A stretch of 64,000 nt of DNA from Bradyrhizobium xenonodulans (GCF_027594865.1 NZ_CP089391.1:3440501-3504500); one strand, 5' to 3'; shown: positions 37,140 to 46,680, numbered from the stretch's first letter. Notes: generated from the letters alone by a model not told the origin. Translations and numbers: made by a program.

Positions 37140-37874
37140 TCAGATGGCCGAGAAGCCGCCGTCGACAGACAGCTCCACCCCGTTCACGAAGCTGGAATCG
37201 TCAGACGCAAGAAACAGCGCGACCGCCGCAATTTCCTCGGGACGACCCATCTTTCCCCGCGGGATCAGCGACTCGAACATCCGCTTCGCTTCCTCGGTGA
37301 GAACCTGGTCCTGCATCGGTGTGGCGATGGGCCCCGGGCTCAGCACGTTCACCCGGATATTCCGGCCCTTCAGTTCGTTGAGCCAGGTGCGCGCGAATGA
37401 GCGTAGCGCCGCCTTGCTCGCCGCATACACGCCGTAACCGGGAAAACCTTTCACCGAAGCAACCGACCCGGTCATGAAGATCGATCCGCCATCGCGAAAC
37501 AGCGGCAACGCCTTCTGCACCGTGAACAGCGTGCCGCGCGTATTCAGGCCGAAGGCTGCATCGAAATGCTGCTCGGTAATCTCGCCCAGCGGGACGGCTT
37601 CGCCCGTGCCGGCGCTCGCATACAGGATGTCGATCTTGCCCTTGACCCGCTTCACCGTGTCGAACAGGCGGTCGAGGTCCTCGAGATTGGCCGCGTCGCC
37701 GCGCACGCCGGTGACGTTCCGGCCAATCAGCCTGACGGCCTCGTCGAGCGCTTCCTGCCTCCGGCCGGTGATGAAGACATAGGCGCCTTCTTCGACGAAC
37801 AGCCTAGCGCTCGCCAACGCCATGCCGCTCGATCCACCCGTGACGACTGCAACCTTACCCTCAAGCTTTCCCAT
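37140..37874 (-). CDS. SDR family oxidoreductase
   Basis: 244 residues, classical SDR. Cofactor motif VTGGSSGMALASARLF (TGxxxGxxxA region), with Arg38-Arg39 after the second strand pointing to NADPH; ASAG in place of NNAG; catalytic YGVYAASK; C-terminal GVELSVDGGFSAI. It lies back to back with the LysR gene at 38165 across 290 nt and is the likely target of that regulator, along with the F420 reductase-like gene. Confidence 0.92.
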   Translation of the reverse strand: MGKLEGKVAVVTGGSSGMALASARLFVEEGAYVFITGRRQEALDEAVRLIGRNVTGVRGDAANLEDLDRLFDTVKRVKGKIDILYASAGTGEAVPLGEITEQHFDAAFGLNTRGTLFTVQKALPLFRDGGSIFMTGSVASVKGFPGYGVYAASKAALRSFARTWLNELKGRNIRVNVLSPGPIATPMQDQVLTEEAKRMFESLIPRGKMGRPEEIAAVALFLASDDSSFVNGVELSVDGGFSAI

Positions 37875-38164
37875 GACTTCCTTTCAGACTCCGTCTTTGG
37901 TCGTTCGGGGACGCCCCCGAAGGATCTCGACATAGGTCTGCCGGCGTCAGGCGTTGAGTGCGGAAGCGCGCACACCGGTGGTGCGAAATCGATCCGGCTG
38001 GACAATTGGCGCCTGCCGCGACGATCGGTGTCCGCGGTTCGGAATTGGGACGTGCTTGCCGGCATGGGCTGTGATCGCCGCCCGTGCTACCCACATACGA
38101 GATGCTGTCCGATGTGCAGGACACGGGCATTGGAAGGCGCACCCCGGCGGTGCTGGATTGCACC

Positions 38165-39061
38165 ATGATCGACTGGGATGACGTTCGCTACTTTCTTGCC
38201 GTCGCGCGTGGAGGCTCGGTGCGGGCTGCGGCCGAGCGCCTCGGGGTGAACCACTCGACCGTGCTGCGACGCGTCGCCCAACTGGAGGAGCGGCTCGGGG
38301 CGCTCATGTTCGAGAAGCTGCCGTCAGGCTACCGCTTGACGGCTGCAGGGGAGGAGGTCCTCGAGCTGGCGGACCAGATGGAAGCGTCGTCGCACCAGCT
38401 GGAGACGCGCGTCTTCGGCCGCGACCAGGGCGTGCGCGGGCTTCTGCGGGTGACGCTGGCACCGCCGCTGGCGACACACCTGCTCATGCCTGATTTCGCC
38501 GATTTCGCGCGTCTGCATCCGGATATCGAGATGGACATCCTGTCGTCCGGCGAGCTGGCAAATCTGACCAACCGGGAGGCCGACGTCGCGATCCGCGTCG
38601 TCTACGACCGCAAGACCTTGCCGCTCAATCTTCACGGCGTGAAGGGACCCGAGGTGTTCGGCGGCGTCTACACGTCCCGCGATCGACTAACCGCGTGGCG
38701 TGCGGGCGCGCCCGATCCCGTCAGGTGGATCGTCATCAGCATTCATGGAATTCCGGATTGGGCCAGCGAGGGTGAGGTTCGCACCACGGAGGTTCCGTTC
38801 AGGGTCACGGACGCCGGGGCGCAGATCGTGGCCGTGCGGCAAGGGCTCGGGATGACGACACTGCCGTGCTTCGTCGGAGATGCCGACCCCCTGCTGGTGA
38901 GGGTGCCGGGCACCGAGCTGCACATGTACGGAACGCTCTGGCTTCTCACCCAGGGAGAGACACGCAAGACCAAGCGCGTGCGGCTCTTCACCGAGTTCGT
39001 ATCCCGCAGGCTCGCCGCGTACGCGCCGCTTCTCGCGGGACTGTCCGTATCGCGCGACTGA
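38165..39061 (+). CDS. LysR family transcriptional regulator
   Basis: 298 residues. Winged HTH at residues 1-60 (GGSVRAAAERLGVNHSTVLRRV), then an effector domain with the pattern of LysR proteins that govern a divergent oxidoreductase. ATG 38165 (MIDWDDVRYF) is chosen since the HTH begins at once. Alone on its strand; the SDR gene opposite is the probable target. Confidence 0.9.
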   Translation: MIDWDDVRYFLAVARGGSVRAAAERLGVNHSTVLRRVAQLEERLGALMFEKLPSGYRLTAAGEEVLELADQMEASSHQLETRVFGRDQGVRGLLRVTLAPPLATHLLMPDFADFARLHPDIEMDILSSGELANLTNREADVAIRVVYDRKTLPLNLHGVKGPEVFGGVYTSRDRLTAWRAGAPDPVRWIVISIHGIPDWASEGEVRTTEVPFRVTDAGAQIVAVRQGLGMTTLPCFVGDADPLLVRVPGTELHMYGTLWLLTQGETRKTKRVRLFTEFVSRRLAAYAPLLAGLSVSRD

Positions 39062-39229
39062 TGCCATGATAGCGCGTAGGCGACACGGACAAGGGTACGT
39101 CGCGCAAGCCATTCCTTGACCCGCACACCGACGCTTTTCCACGACAGGCCAGAGTGACCATCGTATAATCGCAAGTCATGGCGGTGAACATATGACTGCC
39201 GACGACCTTGGAGTTTAACGTGAGGAGAC

Positions 39230-39802
39230 ATGGCGGTTTCGGAGGACAACAAATCTCTCGCCCGCTATTTGCGAGATGTTACGCAGGGCTCACCGACGGT
39301 TACCAAATATTGGGATGACGCCCGCGTCAGCGATGTCGACATCATGATCATCAAGGACGTCCCGGCAGGAGGCGTTTCCACCTATGCCAGCCTGGCGCTC
39401 TCTGACGCGAAGACAGGGCTGACGTCCGGCGACAAGGCCCTGGGCGTCGAGATCCTGCTGGCTCTGGCGACGGAATGCGCCGAGGGCGCCAATATGATCG
39501 CGACCTGCGCTTTCAGCATCAAGAAGAACGAGATCACACCCTTGCCCGGCGTCGTCATTCCGCGAGTCCTGGAACTATATGGCGAAGGGCGCGACATGAA
39601 GCACGCCATGCTCGTCTCTCCGTTCTCGTGGGAGCTGGAAGCGCAGTCCTTCCCGGCCAAGTCCGTCGCCTGGCTGCAGGTGCTGCCTATTTCCGACGCC
39701 GAGCGGGACTACGCGCTGGCGAACGGGTCCGAGGCGCTGGAGGATCTGTTCGAGGAACGACAGATCGACGTCTTCGACATCGATCGTCCCAGCGCGCTTT
39801 GA
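39230..39802 (+). CDS. Suppressor-of-fused (SUFU) domain protein
   Basis: 190 residues forming one SUFU-like domain: DVDIMIIKDVPAGGVSTYASLALSD near the start, then GVEILLALATECAEGANMIATCA and LPISDAERDYALANG near the end. Bacterial SUFU proteins are known as immunity proteins of polymorphic toxin systems. No toxin gene is visible nearby. A SUKH-type gene lies 0.5 kb away, another immunity fold, which supports an immunity-type locus. Confidence 0.83.
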   Translation: MAVSEDNKSLARYLRDVTQGSPTVTKYWDDARVSDVDIMIIKDVPAGGVSTYASLALSDAKTGLTSGDKALGVEILLALATECAEGANMIATCAFSIKKNEITPLPGVVIPRVLELYGEGRDMKHAMLVSPFSWELEAQSFPAKSVAWLQVLPISDAERDYALANGSEALEDLFEERQIDVFDIDRPSAL

Positions 39803-39899
39803 ACCTTGATCGCCGCCATCTCGTGGACGCCTGCGCCACACCTCGTCTGGAATAGGATGATGAGGGACTTCGGCCCGATGAGTGTCGCTTCGCGTCGCT

Positions 39900-40247
39900 C
39901 TACCGCGGAGCCAATCCCGCACCGTTTTGAAACGCCAGCAGCCCAATGCAGAAGATCGCTGCGCCAACCCACAGCACCACGGGGACCAGGTATGGCGACG
40001 AGATGATTTCGAGCACGGGAAATTCCCGGTCTGAAACAAACCTTCTGTAGGCCACCCATGCGGTTGCGACGAGGGGCGTGAAGGCGACAACGAAGTAGAG
40101 CGCCCCCAGGATCCAGCCGAAGGCGGTCAGATCCTTGGATCGCGTGACCTCTCCTGCGAAGCCGAGCGCGGCAATTGAAACGAAAGCGCCCAACGCGCTG
40201 ATGAGAAGCTCGGCGGCCAGGACGACGATCGATAGAGTTGCATGCAT
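39900..40247 (-). CDS. Small membrane protein, unknown
   Basis: 115 residues with three or four membrane helices (about 5-28, 40-65 and 84-108). No family recognised. It lies between the SUFU gene and the SUKH gene, on the strand of the latter, 63 nt after it, so the two are likely cotranscribed. Confidence 0.65.
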   Translation of the reverse strand: MHATLSIVVLAAELLISALGAFVSIAALGFAGEVTRSKDLTAFGWILGALYFVVAFTPLVATAWVAYRRFVSDREFPVLEIISSPYLVPVVLWVGAAIFCIGLLAFQNGAGLAPR

Positions 40248-40310
40248 GCTTTGATTCCGTTTGAGAGTGGGATTTCCTTGAGGCCGCGGCCCGGATGGCC
40301 GGCGAGTGCA

Positions 40311-40790
40311 TCAGCCACGATTGAAGTCCTCGAGGTCGAGGACGAAACGCTCGAAGTCCGGCGCCAGCTCGTGCATGTTCGGGAAGTCGGCGAGATCATC
40401 GCCACCATCATGCGGTTCGTTGTCGTGGTCCCAGAAATAGACCCGGCCGTAGGATGCCGGCTCGAGGCTCAGAATGAACAGATTGCCGCCGGGGTCGCGT
40501 CCGATCGGGCAGCATCTGACAGGAATGCGATCCATCGACCGCCGCATCTCGTATTGCTGGAGGATGCCCGATGTCGCGGTGCCCCGGACGGACAGGATGC
40601 GATCGAGAATCGTGACGTCGTTCTGGGTCTTGATCCGAACGCCGTCGATGCTGAACTCACCGCCGTCGCTCTGGGCCAGAAGCGCCTTGAAGGACTCGGG
40701 GAGCCTGGCACCCAGGGCCGCCTCAACACGGGCGATGTCCTGGGCTGAAGCCGGCGGATGGGTCACTTTGAGCAAAGGAAGGTAGTTCAT
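40311..40790 (-). CDS. SMI1/KNR4 family protein (SUKH)
   Basis: 159 residues. ASAQDIARVEAALGARLPESFKALLAQSDGG is the family's entry block; IPIG-like and YFWDHDNE segments follow. SUKH proteins commonly neutralise secreted nuclease toxins. ATG 40790 (MNYLPLLKVTH) is used; a GTG two codons upstream is possible. It fits with the SUFU gene as an orphan immunity cluster. Confidence 0.87.
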   Translation of the reverse strand: MNYLPLLKVTHPPASAQDIARVEAALGARLPESFKALLAQSDGGEFSIDGVRIKTQNDVTILDRILSVRGTATSGILQQYEMRRSMDRIPVRCCPIGRDPGGNLFILSLEPASYGRVYFWDHDNEPHDGGDDLADFPNMHELAPDFERFVLDLEDFNRG

Positions 40791-40991
40791 CCGCACGTCA
40801 GCTTGAAAGGCAATGCCGGTCCTCGTGAGTCCCGAGGTTCCGACAGTCTAGCGCTTGGACGTAGGCGCTTGCAATCGTAGCGCGTAGGATGCGCGCTGTC
40901 TGCGAGGAGGCCGGGCATCGCCTGGCGTGCAAATCGGCGGGCCGTGCGGTGTGCTGCAAACCGGCCGCACTTTTATGGAAGAAGCCGCAGG

Positions 40992-41396
40992 ATGGACATG
41001 AGCTTCGAACTGATGATGTTGGCAGCCGCAACCATTTGGGGCTTCCTTCAGCTGGTCGCCGCCGCGCAGGCCGCGAACGCGCAGTACGGCCTCAATTGGG
41101 CTGCAAGCCCGCGCGACGTCGAGATGCCTCCGCTCAAGCCCATCCCCGGGCGCATCAACCGCAACTTCCGAAACTACATGGAGACGTTTCCGTTCTTCGT
41201 CGCGGCGGTCCTCGTTGCTCAGACGGCCGGCGTCCACAATGAGCTGACCCATTGGGGATCGATCGCTTATCTCGGCGGGCGTATCGCTTACACCGCGCTG
41301 TATGTCTCCGGCATACCGCTCGTCCGCTCGCTGTTCTGGAACGTCGCTTCCTTCGGCATGCTCGCAGTTCTGGCCGCGCCTTTCCTGCAACACTGA
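40992..41396 (+). CDS. MAPEG-family membrane protein (YecN-like)
   Basis: 134 residues with four membrane helices. RINRNFRNYMETFPFFVAAVLVA is the MAPEG signature segment, and GGRIAYTALYVSGIPLVRSLFW is the third-helix block. A start at ATG 40998, with AGGA at proper distance, is nearly as good. Function in bacteria is unproven. It converges on the DUF3592 gene. Confidence 0.85.
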   Translation: MDMSFELMMLAAATIWGFLQLVAAAQAANAQYGLNWAASPRDVEMPPLKPIPGRINRNFRNYMETFPFFVAAVLVAQTAGVHNELTHWGSIAYLGGRIAYTALYVSGIPLVRSLFWNVASFGMLAVLAAPFLQH

Positions 41397-41429
41397 ATCC
41401 CGCAGGATGGCGACAGCGCAGCGAACCGC

Positions 41430-41912
41430 TCATTTGACGATGAAAATTGCGCTCAGCGGAAGTCCGGTGATGAAGGCCAGGACCGCGAGGTAGAGGAGCT
41501 TTGCCACGGGACGGCCGGCTTCGCGCGCCCGGCTCGGTTTTGCCGGATCGTAGTCCACCTCGACCTTCGCGCCGAGCCTGCGCGTGGTGTCGTTGCAGTT
41601 GAGGTCCGAGGTAAAGGTGAATTCGCGGCCGGATGCATCCTTGAAGCGGATGATCGGCCGATCGGGAGAATCGTCACCGGGATCGATGCCGACGACCGTG
41701 CCGGCCGCGCGGCGGCCTCTGCGCAGGATGACGAGATCGCCATAGAGGTGGATGAACAACAGGGTCGCAAAGCCCGCGGCGACCAGGAAGAAGTAGGTCT
41801 GTGGGACCGACGGATTGAACCCGACCAGTCGCGCGAGAGCCTGGAACGGCGTCAGCACCGCCTCGAACAGGGCGGATACATTCATCCAGAAATGATTCCA
41901 GATCTGCTGCAA
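41430..41912 (-). CDS. DUF3592-like membrane protein
   Basis: 160 residues. A membrane helix at about 38-60 is followed by an extracytoplasmic beta domain with GTVVGIDPGDDSPDRPIIRFKD and VEVDYDPAKPSRA, typical of DUF3592, then a C-terminal helix at about 138-158. No function is known. Confidence 0.8.
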   Translation of the reverse strand: MQQIWNHFWMNVSALFEAVLTPFQALARLVGFNPSVPQTYFFLVAAGFATLLFIHLYGDLVILRRGRRAAGTVVGIDPGDDSPDRPIIRFKDASGREFTFTSDLNCNDTTRRLGAKVEVDYDPAKPSRAREAGRPVAKLLYLAVLAFITGLPLSAIFIVK

Positions 41913-42343
41913 GGTCGGTCTTCAACCTTCAGGGTGGAACGACTTCCGCCGTCCGTCGTCAATCGGTCTAGCTCAATTGCGGCTTGCGCGCCAATCGTCT
42001 TGCAGCATTCGGTTAAGGACAGGTGACGACGAGCCCGCCGATGCAGCGATATCTGGCATTCACTTGTCAGCGCGTCGGATGGGTAAGGCGCCGAGCCTGC
42101 CGACTGAGCTGCTTCGCTGCGGGCATTTCATTTCCCTCAAACCCCGGCGCTCAATTGTCGCACCTTCGTGTGAAACCCTTCACACGCACGCTCACATCAA
42201 TCATGCGACAAAGTACCTGTTGTGATTGTATGTGGTGAATTGACACCACATCGGCTTGAAATGAGCTGCACACGCCAGAACGACATGTTGAAATAGCCAT
42301 CGACCGGCCGATCGCGCCGGTCGATGAGAGCTATGGAGACACT
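41913..42343. other. Gene-free stretch before the protease locus
   Basis: 431 bases without a supported gene. The last 110 bases hold the perfect inverted repeat at 42230-42251 and must carry the promoter of the next gene. I see no RNA gene here. Confidence 0.5.
42230..42251. promoter_or_regulatory. Perfect 8-bp inverted repeat before the small unknown gene
   Basis: ATGTGGTG and CACCACAT flank six bases (AATTGA). The site lies 92 nt before the ATG at 42344. It may be an operator or a hairpin in the leader. Confidence 0.4.
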
Positions 42344-42640
42344 ATGGCTGACAAACACGGACAGGGCATGGTTGGTACGTGGACCAAAACCACGGCGGCC
42401 GCGTGTGCGGACAAATATCCCGCCACCATCACATTCTCGACCGGCACTTACCGCGGCATGCGCGGTGAAGGGCAGGGCATGGTGTGGTGGGACGCGGGAA
42501 TCTACCGTCTCGAAGACTCCAACACGCTCGTCGTCGGGACGGCGACTGATGAACTTGTGACGTATCACATTTCACGCGAGGCCGACCGATTTGAGTTCAC
42601 GGATTCAGAGGGCTGTCTTGTGACTTATCGGCGCGCGTAG
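42344..42640 (+). CDS. Small beta-rich protein, unknown
   Basis: 98 residues, predicted mostly beta strands: GMVGTWTKTT, ATITFSTGTYRGM, GMVWWDAGIYRLED and RFEFTDSEGCLVTYRR. The layout resembles a small lipocalin-like half barrel, but I assign no family. No signal peptide. It precedes the putative protease gene by 127 nt on the same strand and could share its regulation. Confidence 0.65.
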   Translation: MADKHGQGMVGTWTKTTAAACADKYPATITFSTGTYRGMRGEGQGMVWWDAGIYRLEDSNTLVVGTATDELVTYHISREADRFEFTDSEGCLVTYRRA

Positions 42641-42767
42641 GATTTCGCACGCTGGATTTTTCACGCCGTTTCTTACGCCCTGGCCAACAAGAAAACTCGG
42701 TTCAATCGCCAATGAGCCCGCTGCTCACGTCGATCGCCTCCATATTTTCAACGATGGAGAAGACGAC

Positions 42768-45053
42768 ATGTGCAATTGTTCAGAGCATGGATCGAGCGCA
42801 AGCCTATCGAAGATGACTGCGGCATCGGTCGAGCCGGCCATGAAGCCGCTTGTGCCGCTGTCGCGGCAGATCAGCTTCAGCGATGACGATGCCGGCGATC
42901 AGCCGGCCTCGACCGATCTCCAGCCCATTCCGCCGTTCAGGCTGTGCAAGCTCGACTTCCGCGAAGGCTGCTACCAGATCAACTTCAAGCCGACGGCCGG
43001 CTTCGTGTCGTTCGAAGGCACGCTGCGCGTCGATCGCTCGGCGCCCGACGGTGGCGCCGATCATCTGATCGTCAGCGGCGATCTCTACTCGAAGCGGCCT
43101 GTGATCGGTCCGATCACGCCGGTCCTGCCGGTGCTGCCCGTGGGTGATGCGGACGAAGACGAAGCGGCGGGGGAATCGGGACTGACGAGCCTGGCCGGTT
43201 CGCTCAGCGCGCTCGATAACCCCATCATTCCGTCTCCGATTCTCAGGCCGAGGATCCCCATCTTTCCCCGCGCGCGCTATCATTCCTATCTCAGGGTGAC
43301 CAGCGTGTCGGCGCCGGTGGCGGTCCCGTTTCCGAAGAAATGCGAGCTGACGATCACGGCCGAGCAGTTCAATTACACGCAGCCGCCGGCCGGCCAGTTC
43401 AAGGGCTCATTCCCGGCGACGCCGTCGCGCACCGTGACGCTCAAGCTTGCGAAAGTGCCGGCGCCGTTTCCGTTCTCGCTGACCGGCGGGCCGTTCTACC
43501 AGGGCCGGCTGTTCGAGGGCGGCGTGGACAAGGGCAGCATCACGCTCGCCTGGGTGTCGAGATTCTTCCGCCGTTGCACGCTGGAGATCGACACGCTGGT
43601 CGGTGCGGTCAGGCCTGCACCGGTGCCGGATGGCGCCGGCGGCACGGAGTTCTTCGACACGGTCTTCGCCAAGACCGGCTGGCAGTTGACGGTCGTGCAG
43701 GACCAGCTCAACGTCCCGGTGCCATCGGGCGTGACGCCGACCAATTGCTGGAGCTCGGCGGATCTGCACGCGCTGATGACCAGCGTGCGCAATCCCGCGA
43801 CCAATCTCGACACCGAATGGCGCGTGCACATGATCGTCGTGCCTGCAAAACTCGGCTGCTCGCGCGGCATCATGTACGACCAGATCGGCGTGCCCCGCGA
43901 GGGCTGCGCCAGCTTCTCCGATGACGGTTACCCCGTCGCGGACTCCTCCAACTTCGGCCTCGCCGCCAACAAGAAGCAGCGCGACGTGCCGCGTGCGTTC
44001 CTGCGCAGTGCGACCCACGAGCTGACGCATACGCTGAACCAGATCCATCAGGAGCAGGAAACGGCGGCCGACAACTCGATCATGACCACGACGCCGAGCG
44101 TGGCCGACGTGCTCGGCGGTCCCGCGAGCGGCGAGCCAGGCGTGTTTCCGGATCAGATCAAGCTCGCGCACAACACCAACGTCCGTCATCACCTGAACCA
44201 CATGCCGGATCCGGTCATTCGTCCGGGCGGATGGCCGTTCGCAAGCTGGTTCCCGACCGGTGCGCCGCAGGCCGCCGACCGTCACGACTTCGAGCCTTCC
44301 GAGCTCGCGCTGACGGTGACGGCCGCGACAGACCGTGTGGCGCTCGGCCAGCCGCTGGATCTGACGTGGACGATGACGAACAAGAGCGGCGTGTCGCTGC
44401 GCGCGCCGAACGACGTCAGCATCGAGGCCCTGTTCGCATCGATCACCGTCACCGACGGCGAGGGGCGCGAGTGTCCGGTCAGGCCTTTCGTGATCCTGTG
44501 CGAGCACGCGAAGCTGGGCGAGCTGGAGCCGGGCAAGACCGTCACGGCGTCGGCAAAAGTGTTCTGGAGCACGGCGGGCTTTGCCTTCGAGAAACCGGGC
44601 CGCTACCGCGTCGACGTCGCGGTGTCGTGGTCGGCGCAGGGCGTGATGGTCGGCGTGCAGTCGGGCATCGACGTGTTCGTCGACTATCCGACCAGCTCTG
44701 CCGACAACCATTCGGCCAATCTCGTGCTGCATCCCGAGGTCGGCAAATGGGTCGCACTCGGCGGCGAGGCCTATCACCTCGGTGAGGCATGCCGGCGCTT
44801 GCAGGCACTCAGCCAGACCGCGGCGCCAGCCGGCGCGCGGGCCGCGATGGCTGAAGCCGGCGACGGCGCGGCCGCGCCGCGCGCGATCGACGGCTTTGCG
44901 GACATGCTGCCGGACCGCGCCAAGCTCGCGCGGCTGCGCCCTGAACTGACCGCCGACACCGGCGGCCGCGCGCTGCGCGGACCGGCGCGCGCCGCGGCGC
45001 CGGGACGCAAGCGCGCCGCGAAGGCGAAGAAGCGCACGGGACGAAAAGGGTAG
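42768..45053 (+). CDS. Putative metzincin-type zinc metalloprotease, 761 residues
   Basis: The zinc motif HELTHTLNQIH places His417, Glu418, His421 and His427 as HExxHxxNxxH, with SIM (Met439) 12 residues later as a candidate Met-turn; Asn replaces the usual Gly. The first 400 residues have beta-rich parts but no known domain. Residues about 510-645 look like an Ig-like domain (LALTVTAATDRVALGQPLDL). The C terminus is strongly Ala/Arg/Lys-rich. There is no signal peptide, and the N terminus starts MCNCSEHG. The frame is open and codon use normal. Function is unknown beyond a likely peptidase. Confidence 0.8.
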   Translation: MCNCSEHGSSASLSKMTAASVEPAMKPLVPLSRQISFSDDDAGDQPASTDLQPIPPFRLCKLDFREGCYQINFKPTAGFVSFEGTLRVDRSAPDGGADHLIVSGDLYSKRPVIGPITPVLPVLPVGDADEDEAAGESGLTSLAGSLSALDNPIIPSPILRPRIPIFPRARYHSYLRVTSVSAPVAVPFPKKCELTITAEQFNYTQPPAGQFKGSFPATPSRTVTLKLAKVPAPFPFSLTGGPFYQGRLFEGGVDKGSITLAWVSRFFRRCTLEIDTLVGAVRPAPVPDGAGGTEFFDTVFAKTGWQLTVVQDQLNVPVPSGVTPTNCWSSADLHALMTSVRNPATNLDTEWRVHMIVVPAKLGCSRGIMYDQIGVPREGCASFSDDGYPVADSSNFGLAANKKQRDVPRAFLRSATHELTHTLNQIHQEQETAADNSIMTTTPSVADVLGGPASGEPGVFPDQIKLAHNTNVRHHLNHMPDPVIRPGGWPFASWFPTGAPQAADRHDFEPSELALTVTAATDRVALGQPLDLTWTMTNKSGVSLRAPNDVSIEALFASITVTDGEGRECPVRPFVILCEHAKLGELEPGKTVTASAKVFWSTAGFAFEKPGRYRVDVAVSWSAQGVMVGVQSGIDVFVDYPTSSADNHSANLVLHPEVGKWVALGGEAYHLGEACRRLQALSQTAAPAGARAAMAEAGDGAAAPRAIDGFADMLPDRAKLARLRPELTADTGGRALRGPARAAAPGRKRAAKAKKRTGRKG

Positions 45054-45328
45054 CCGCTTCGGCGAAGACCGCCGGTGTCGGGTAGACGGCCGTACCTTGC
45101 GATGATGTCGCTTGTGCGCGCCGTCGCCGCCACCGGCGGAACGACGGCAATATGAAACGTCCACATTTGTCGCGCCGGCCTGGCGCGGGTGAAGCACGCT
45201 GCGCCGTTCAGAACCGGCGCGGGGCCGTCATCGGGGAACACCGCACGGCACCCCGGCGCAAACGCGGGATGTGGGCTGCGCGCTCCCATGATAGGCCAGC
45301 CACATCGTCACCTCCGGAGCCTGCCTTC

Positions 45329-46588
45329 ATGTCCGTCGCGACCGCTGCCAGCCAAGCCCCCGCAACCGCCACCGAGACCGACCCTGAAGCGCTTGGCTGG
45401 ATGAAGGGTTTCCCGCCGGCGCCCGACCGCATCGTCAGCTTCCAGGACGGCTCGTTCCGCAGCTTCCCTGAACTCCGCTGGGCCTGGAGCAACATCCGCC
45501 AGCTGGTGCCGACCGTAAACGTCTGGCGCGGGGCGGGGCCTGCGTCTCCGCTGCCGCGCGAGGACCACGACATCGGCGGGGTCGCCTCGACCACGATGGA
45601 CGGGCGCCCCATGACGTTCGCGACAATGCTGGAGGAGACCTATACCGACGGCATCGCGGTGCTGCATCGGGGCAAGCTGATCTATGAGCGCTATTTCGGC
45701 GCATTGAAACCGCACAAGCCGCATATTGCGATGTCGGTGACGAAGTCCTTCACAGGCGTGCTTGCCGGCATGCTGGTTGCGGACGGCAAGATCGATCCGC
45801 AGGCGCCTGTGACGGACTACGTGCCGGAGCTGAAGGCGGGTGCGTTCGGGGATGCGCGCGTGCACGAGGTCATGGATATGACCACCGGGCTCGCATACAC
45901 CGAAGTCTACACCGACAGGAATTCCGCCGTGTGGGGCCTGCGTCGCGCCAACGGCATGGCGCCGATCCCGCCCGATTATGACGGCCCGACCACCATTTTC
46001 GATTTCCTCGTCGCGCAGAAGAAGCAGGGCGAGCACGGCAGGGCGTTTGCCTACAAGACCGTCAACACTGACGTGCTGGCCTGGATCATCAGGCGCGCCA
46101 GCGGCATGACGCTGTCGGACCTGCTCTCCGAGCGCATCTGGCAGCCGATGGGCGCGGAGGAGGACGCGCATTATCACGTCGACCGCATCGGCACCGAGAG
46201 CGGCGGCGGCGGCCTGTCGACCACGCTTCGCGATCTCGCCCGCTTCGGCGAGACCATGCGCAATCACGGCCGGTTCAACGGCCGTCAGATCGTGCCTGAA
46301 ACCGTCGTCCGGGACATCGCGCGCGGCGGCGATCCCGAAAAGTTCAAGCCGGCCGGCTACACCACGCTGCCCGGTGCGTCCTATCGCAATCAATGGTGGG
46401 TCACGCACAACGCGCACGGCGCCTACATGGCGCGCGGCGTGCACGGGCAGGGCATTTACATCGATCCCAAAGCCGAGATGGTGATCGCGCGCTACGCATC
46501 GCACCCCGCCGCGGGCAACGCCGCCAACGACCCCGTCACGCTGCCGGCCTACATGGCGCTGGCGAAGGCGCTGATGGCGGGCGGGTAG
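45329..46588 (+). CDS. Serine hydrolase, beta-lactamase class C / 6-aminohexanoate-dimer hydrolase-like
   Basis: 419 residues. The Ser-x-x-Lys motif is SVTK (Ser136, Lys139), in AMSVTKSFTG; YKTVNTDVL supplies the Tyr region, and GGGGLSTTLRDLARFG is a typical late block. Relatives are esterases, D-peptidases and NylB amide hydrolases; true beta-lactam cleavage is unlikely. ATG 45329 has GGAG 10 nt before it. No signal peptide is visible, so it is likely cytoplasmic. Confidence 0.9.
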   Translation: MSVATAASQAPATATETDPEALGWMKGFPPAPDRIVSFQDGSFRSFPELRWAWSNIRQLVPTVNVWRGAGPASPLPREDHDIGGVASTTMDGRPMTFATMLEETYTDGIAVLHRGKLIYERYFGALKPHKPHIAMSVTKSFTGVLAGMLVADGKIDPQAPVTDYVPELKAGAFGDARVHEVMDMTTGLAYTEVYTDRNSAVWGLRRANGMAPIPPDYDGPTTIFDFLVAQKKQGEHGRAFAYKTVNTDVLAWIIRRASGMTLSDLLSERIWQPMGAEEDAHYHVDRIGTESGGGGLSTTLRDLARFGETMRNHGRFNGRQIVPETVVRDIARGGDPEKFKPAGYTTLPGASYRNQWWVTHNAHGAYMARGVHGQGIYIDPKAEMVIARYASHPAAGNAANDPVTLPAYMALAKALMAGG

Positions 46589-46596
46589 GGCAGCTT

Positions 46597-46680
46597 GTAG
46601 GATGGGTAGAGCGGAAGCGAAACCGATCATCACTCGTCACAAAGAACCCGATGGGTTTCGCTTCGCTCTACCCATCCTAC
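46597..46680. repeat. Interspersed palindromic repeat, type D
   Basis: The left arm (46597-46624) and right arm (46654-46680) are inverted copies of 27 bp with one extra base on the left. The outer 17 bp (GTAGGATGGGTAGAGCG) are perfect. The loop is 29 nt. It resembles type C in layout, with a related outer sequence (GTAGGRTGGG). It begins 8 nt after the hydrolase stop. Confidence 0.8.

Noticed and set aside
45329..46588. Beta-lactamase resistance gene
   Set aside because: The SxxK fold is shared by esterases and amide hydrolases, and no signal peptide for periplasmic action is visible.
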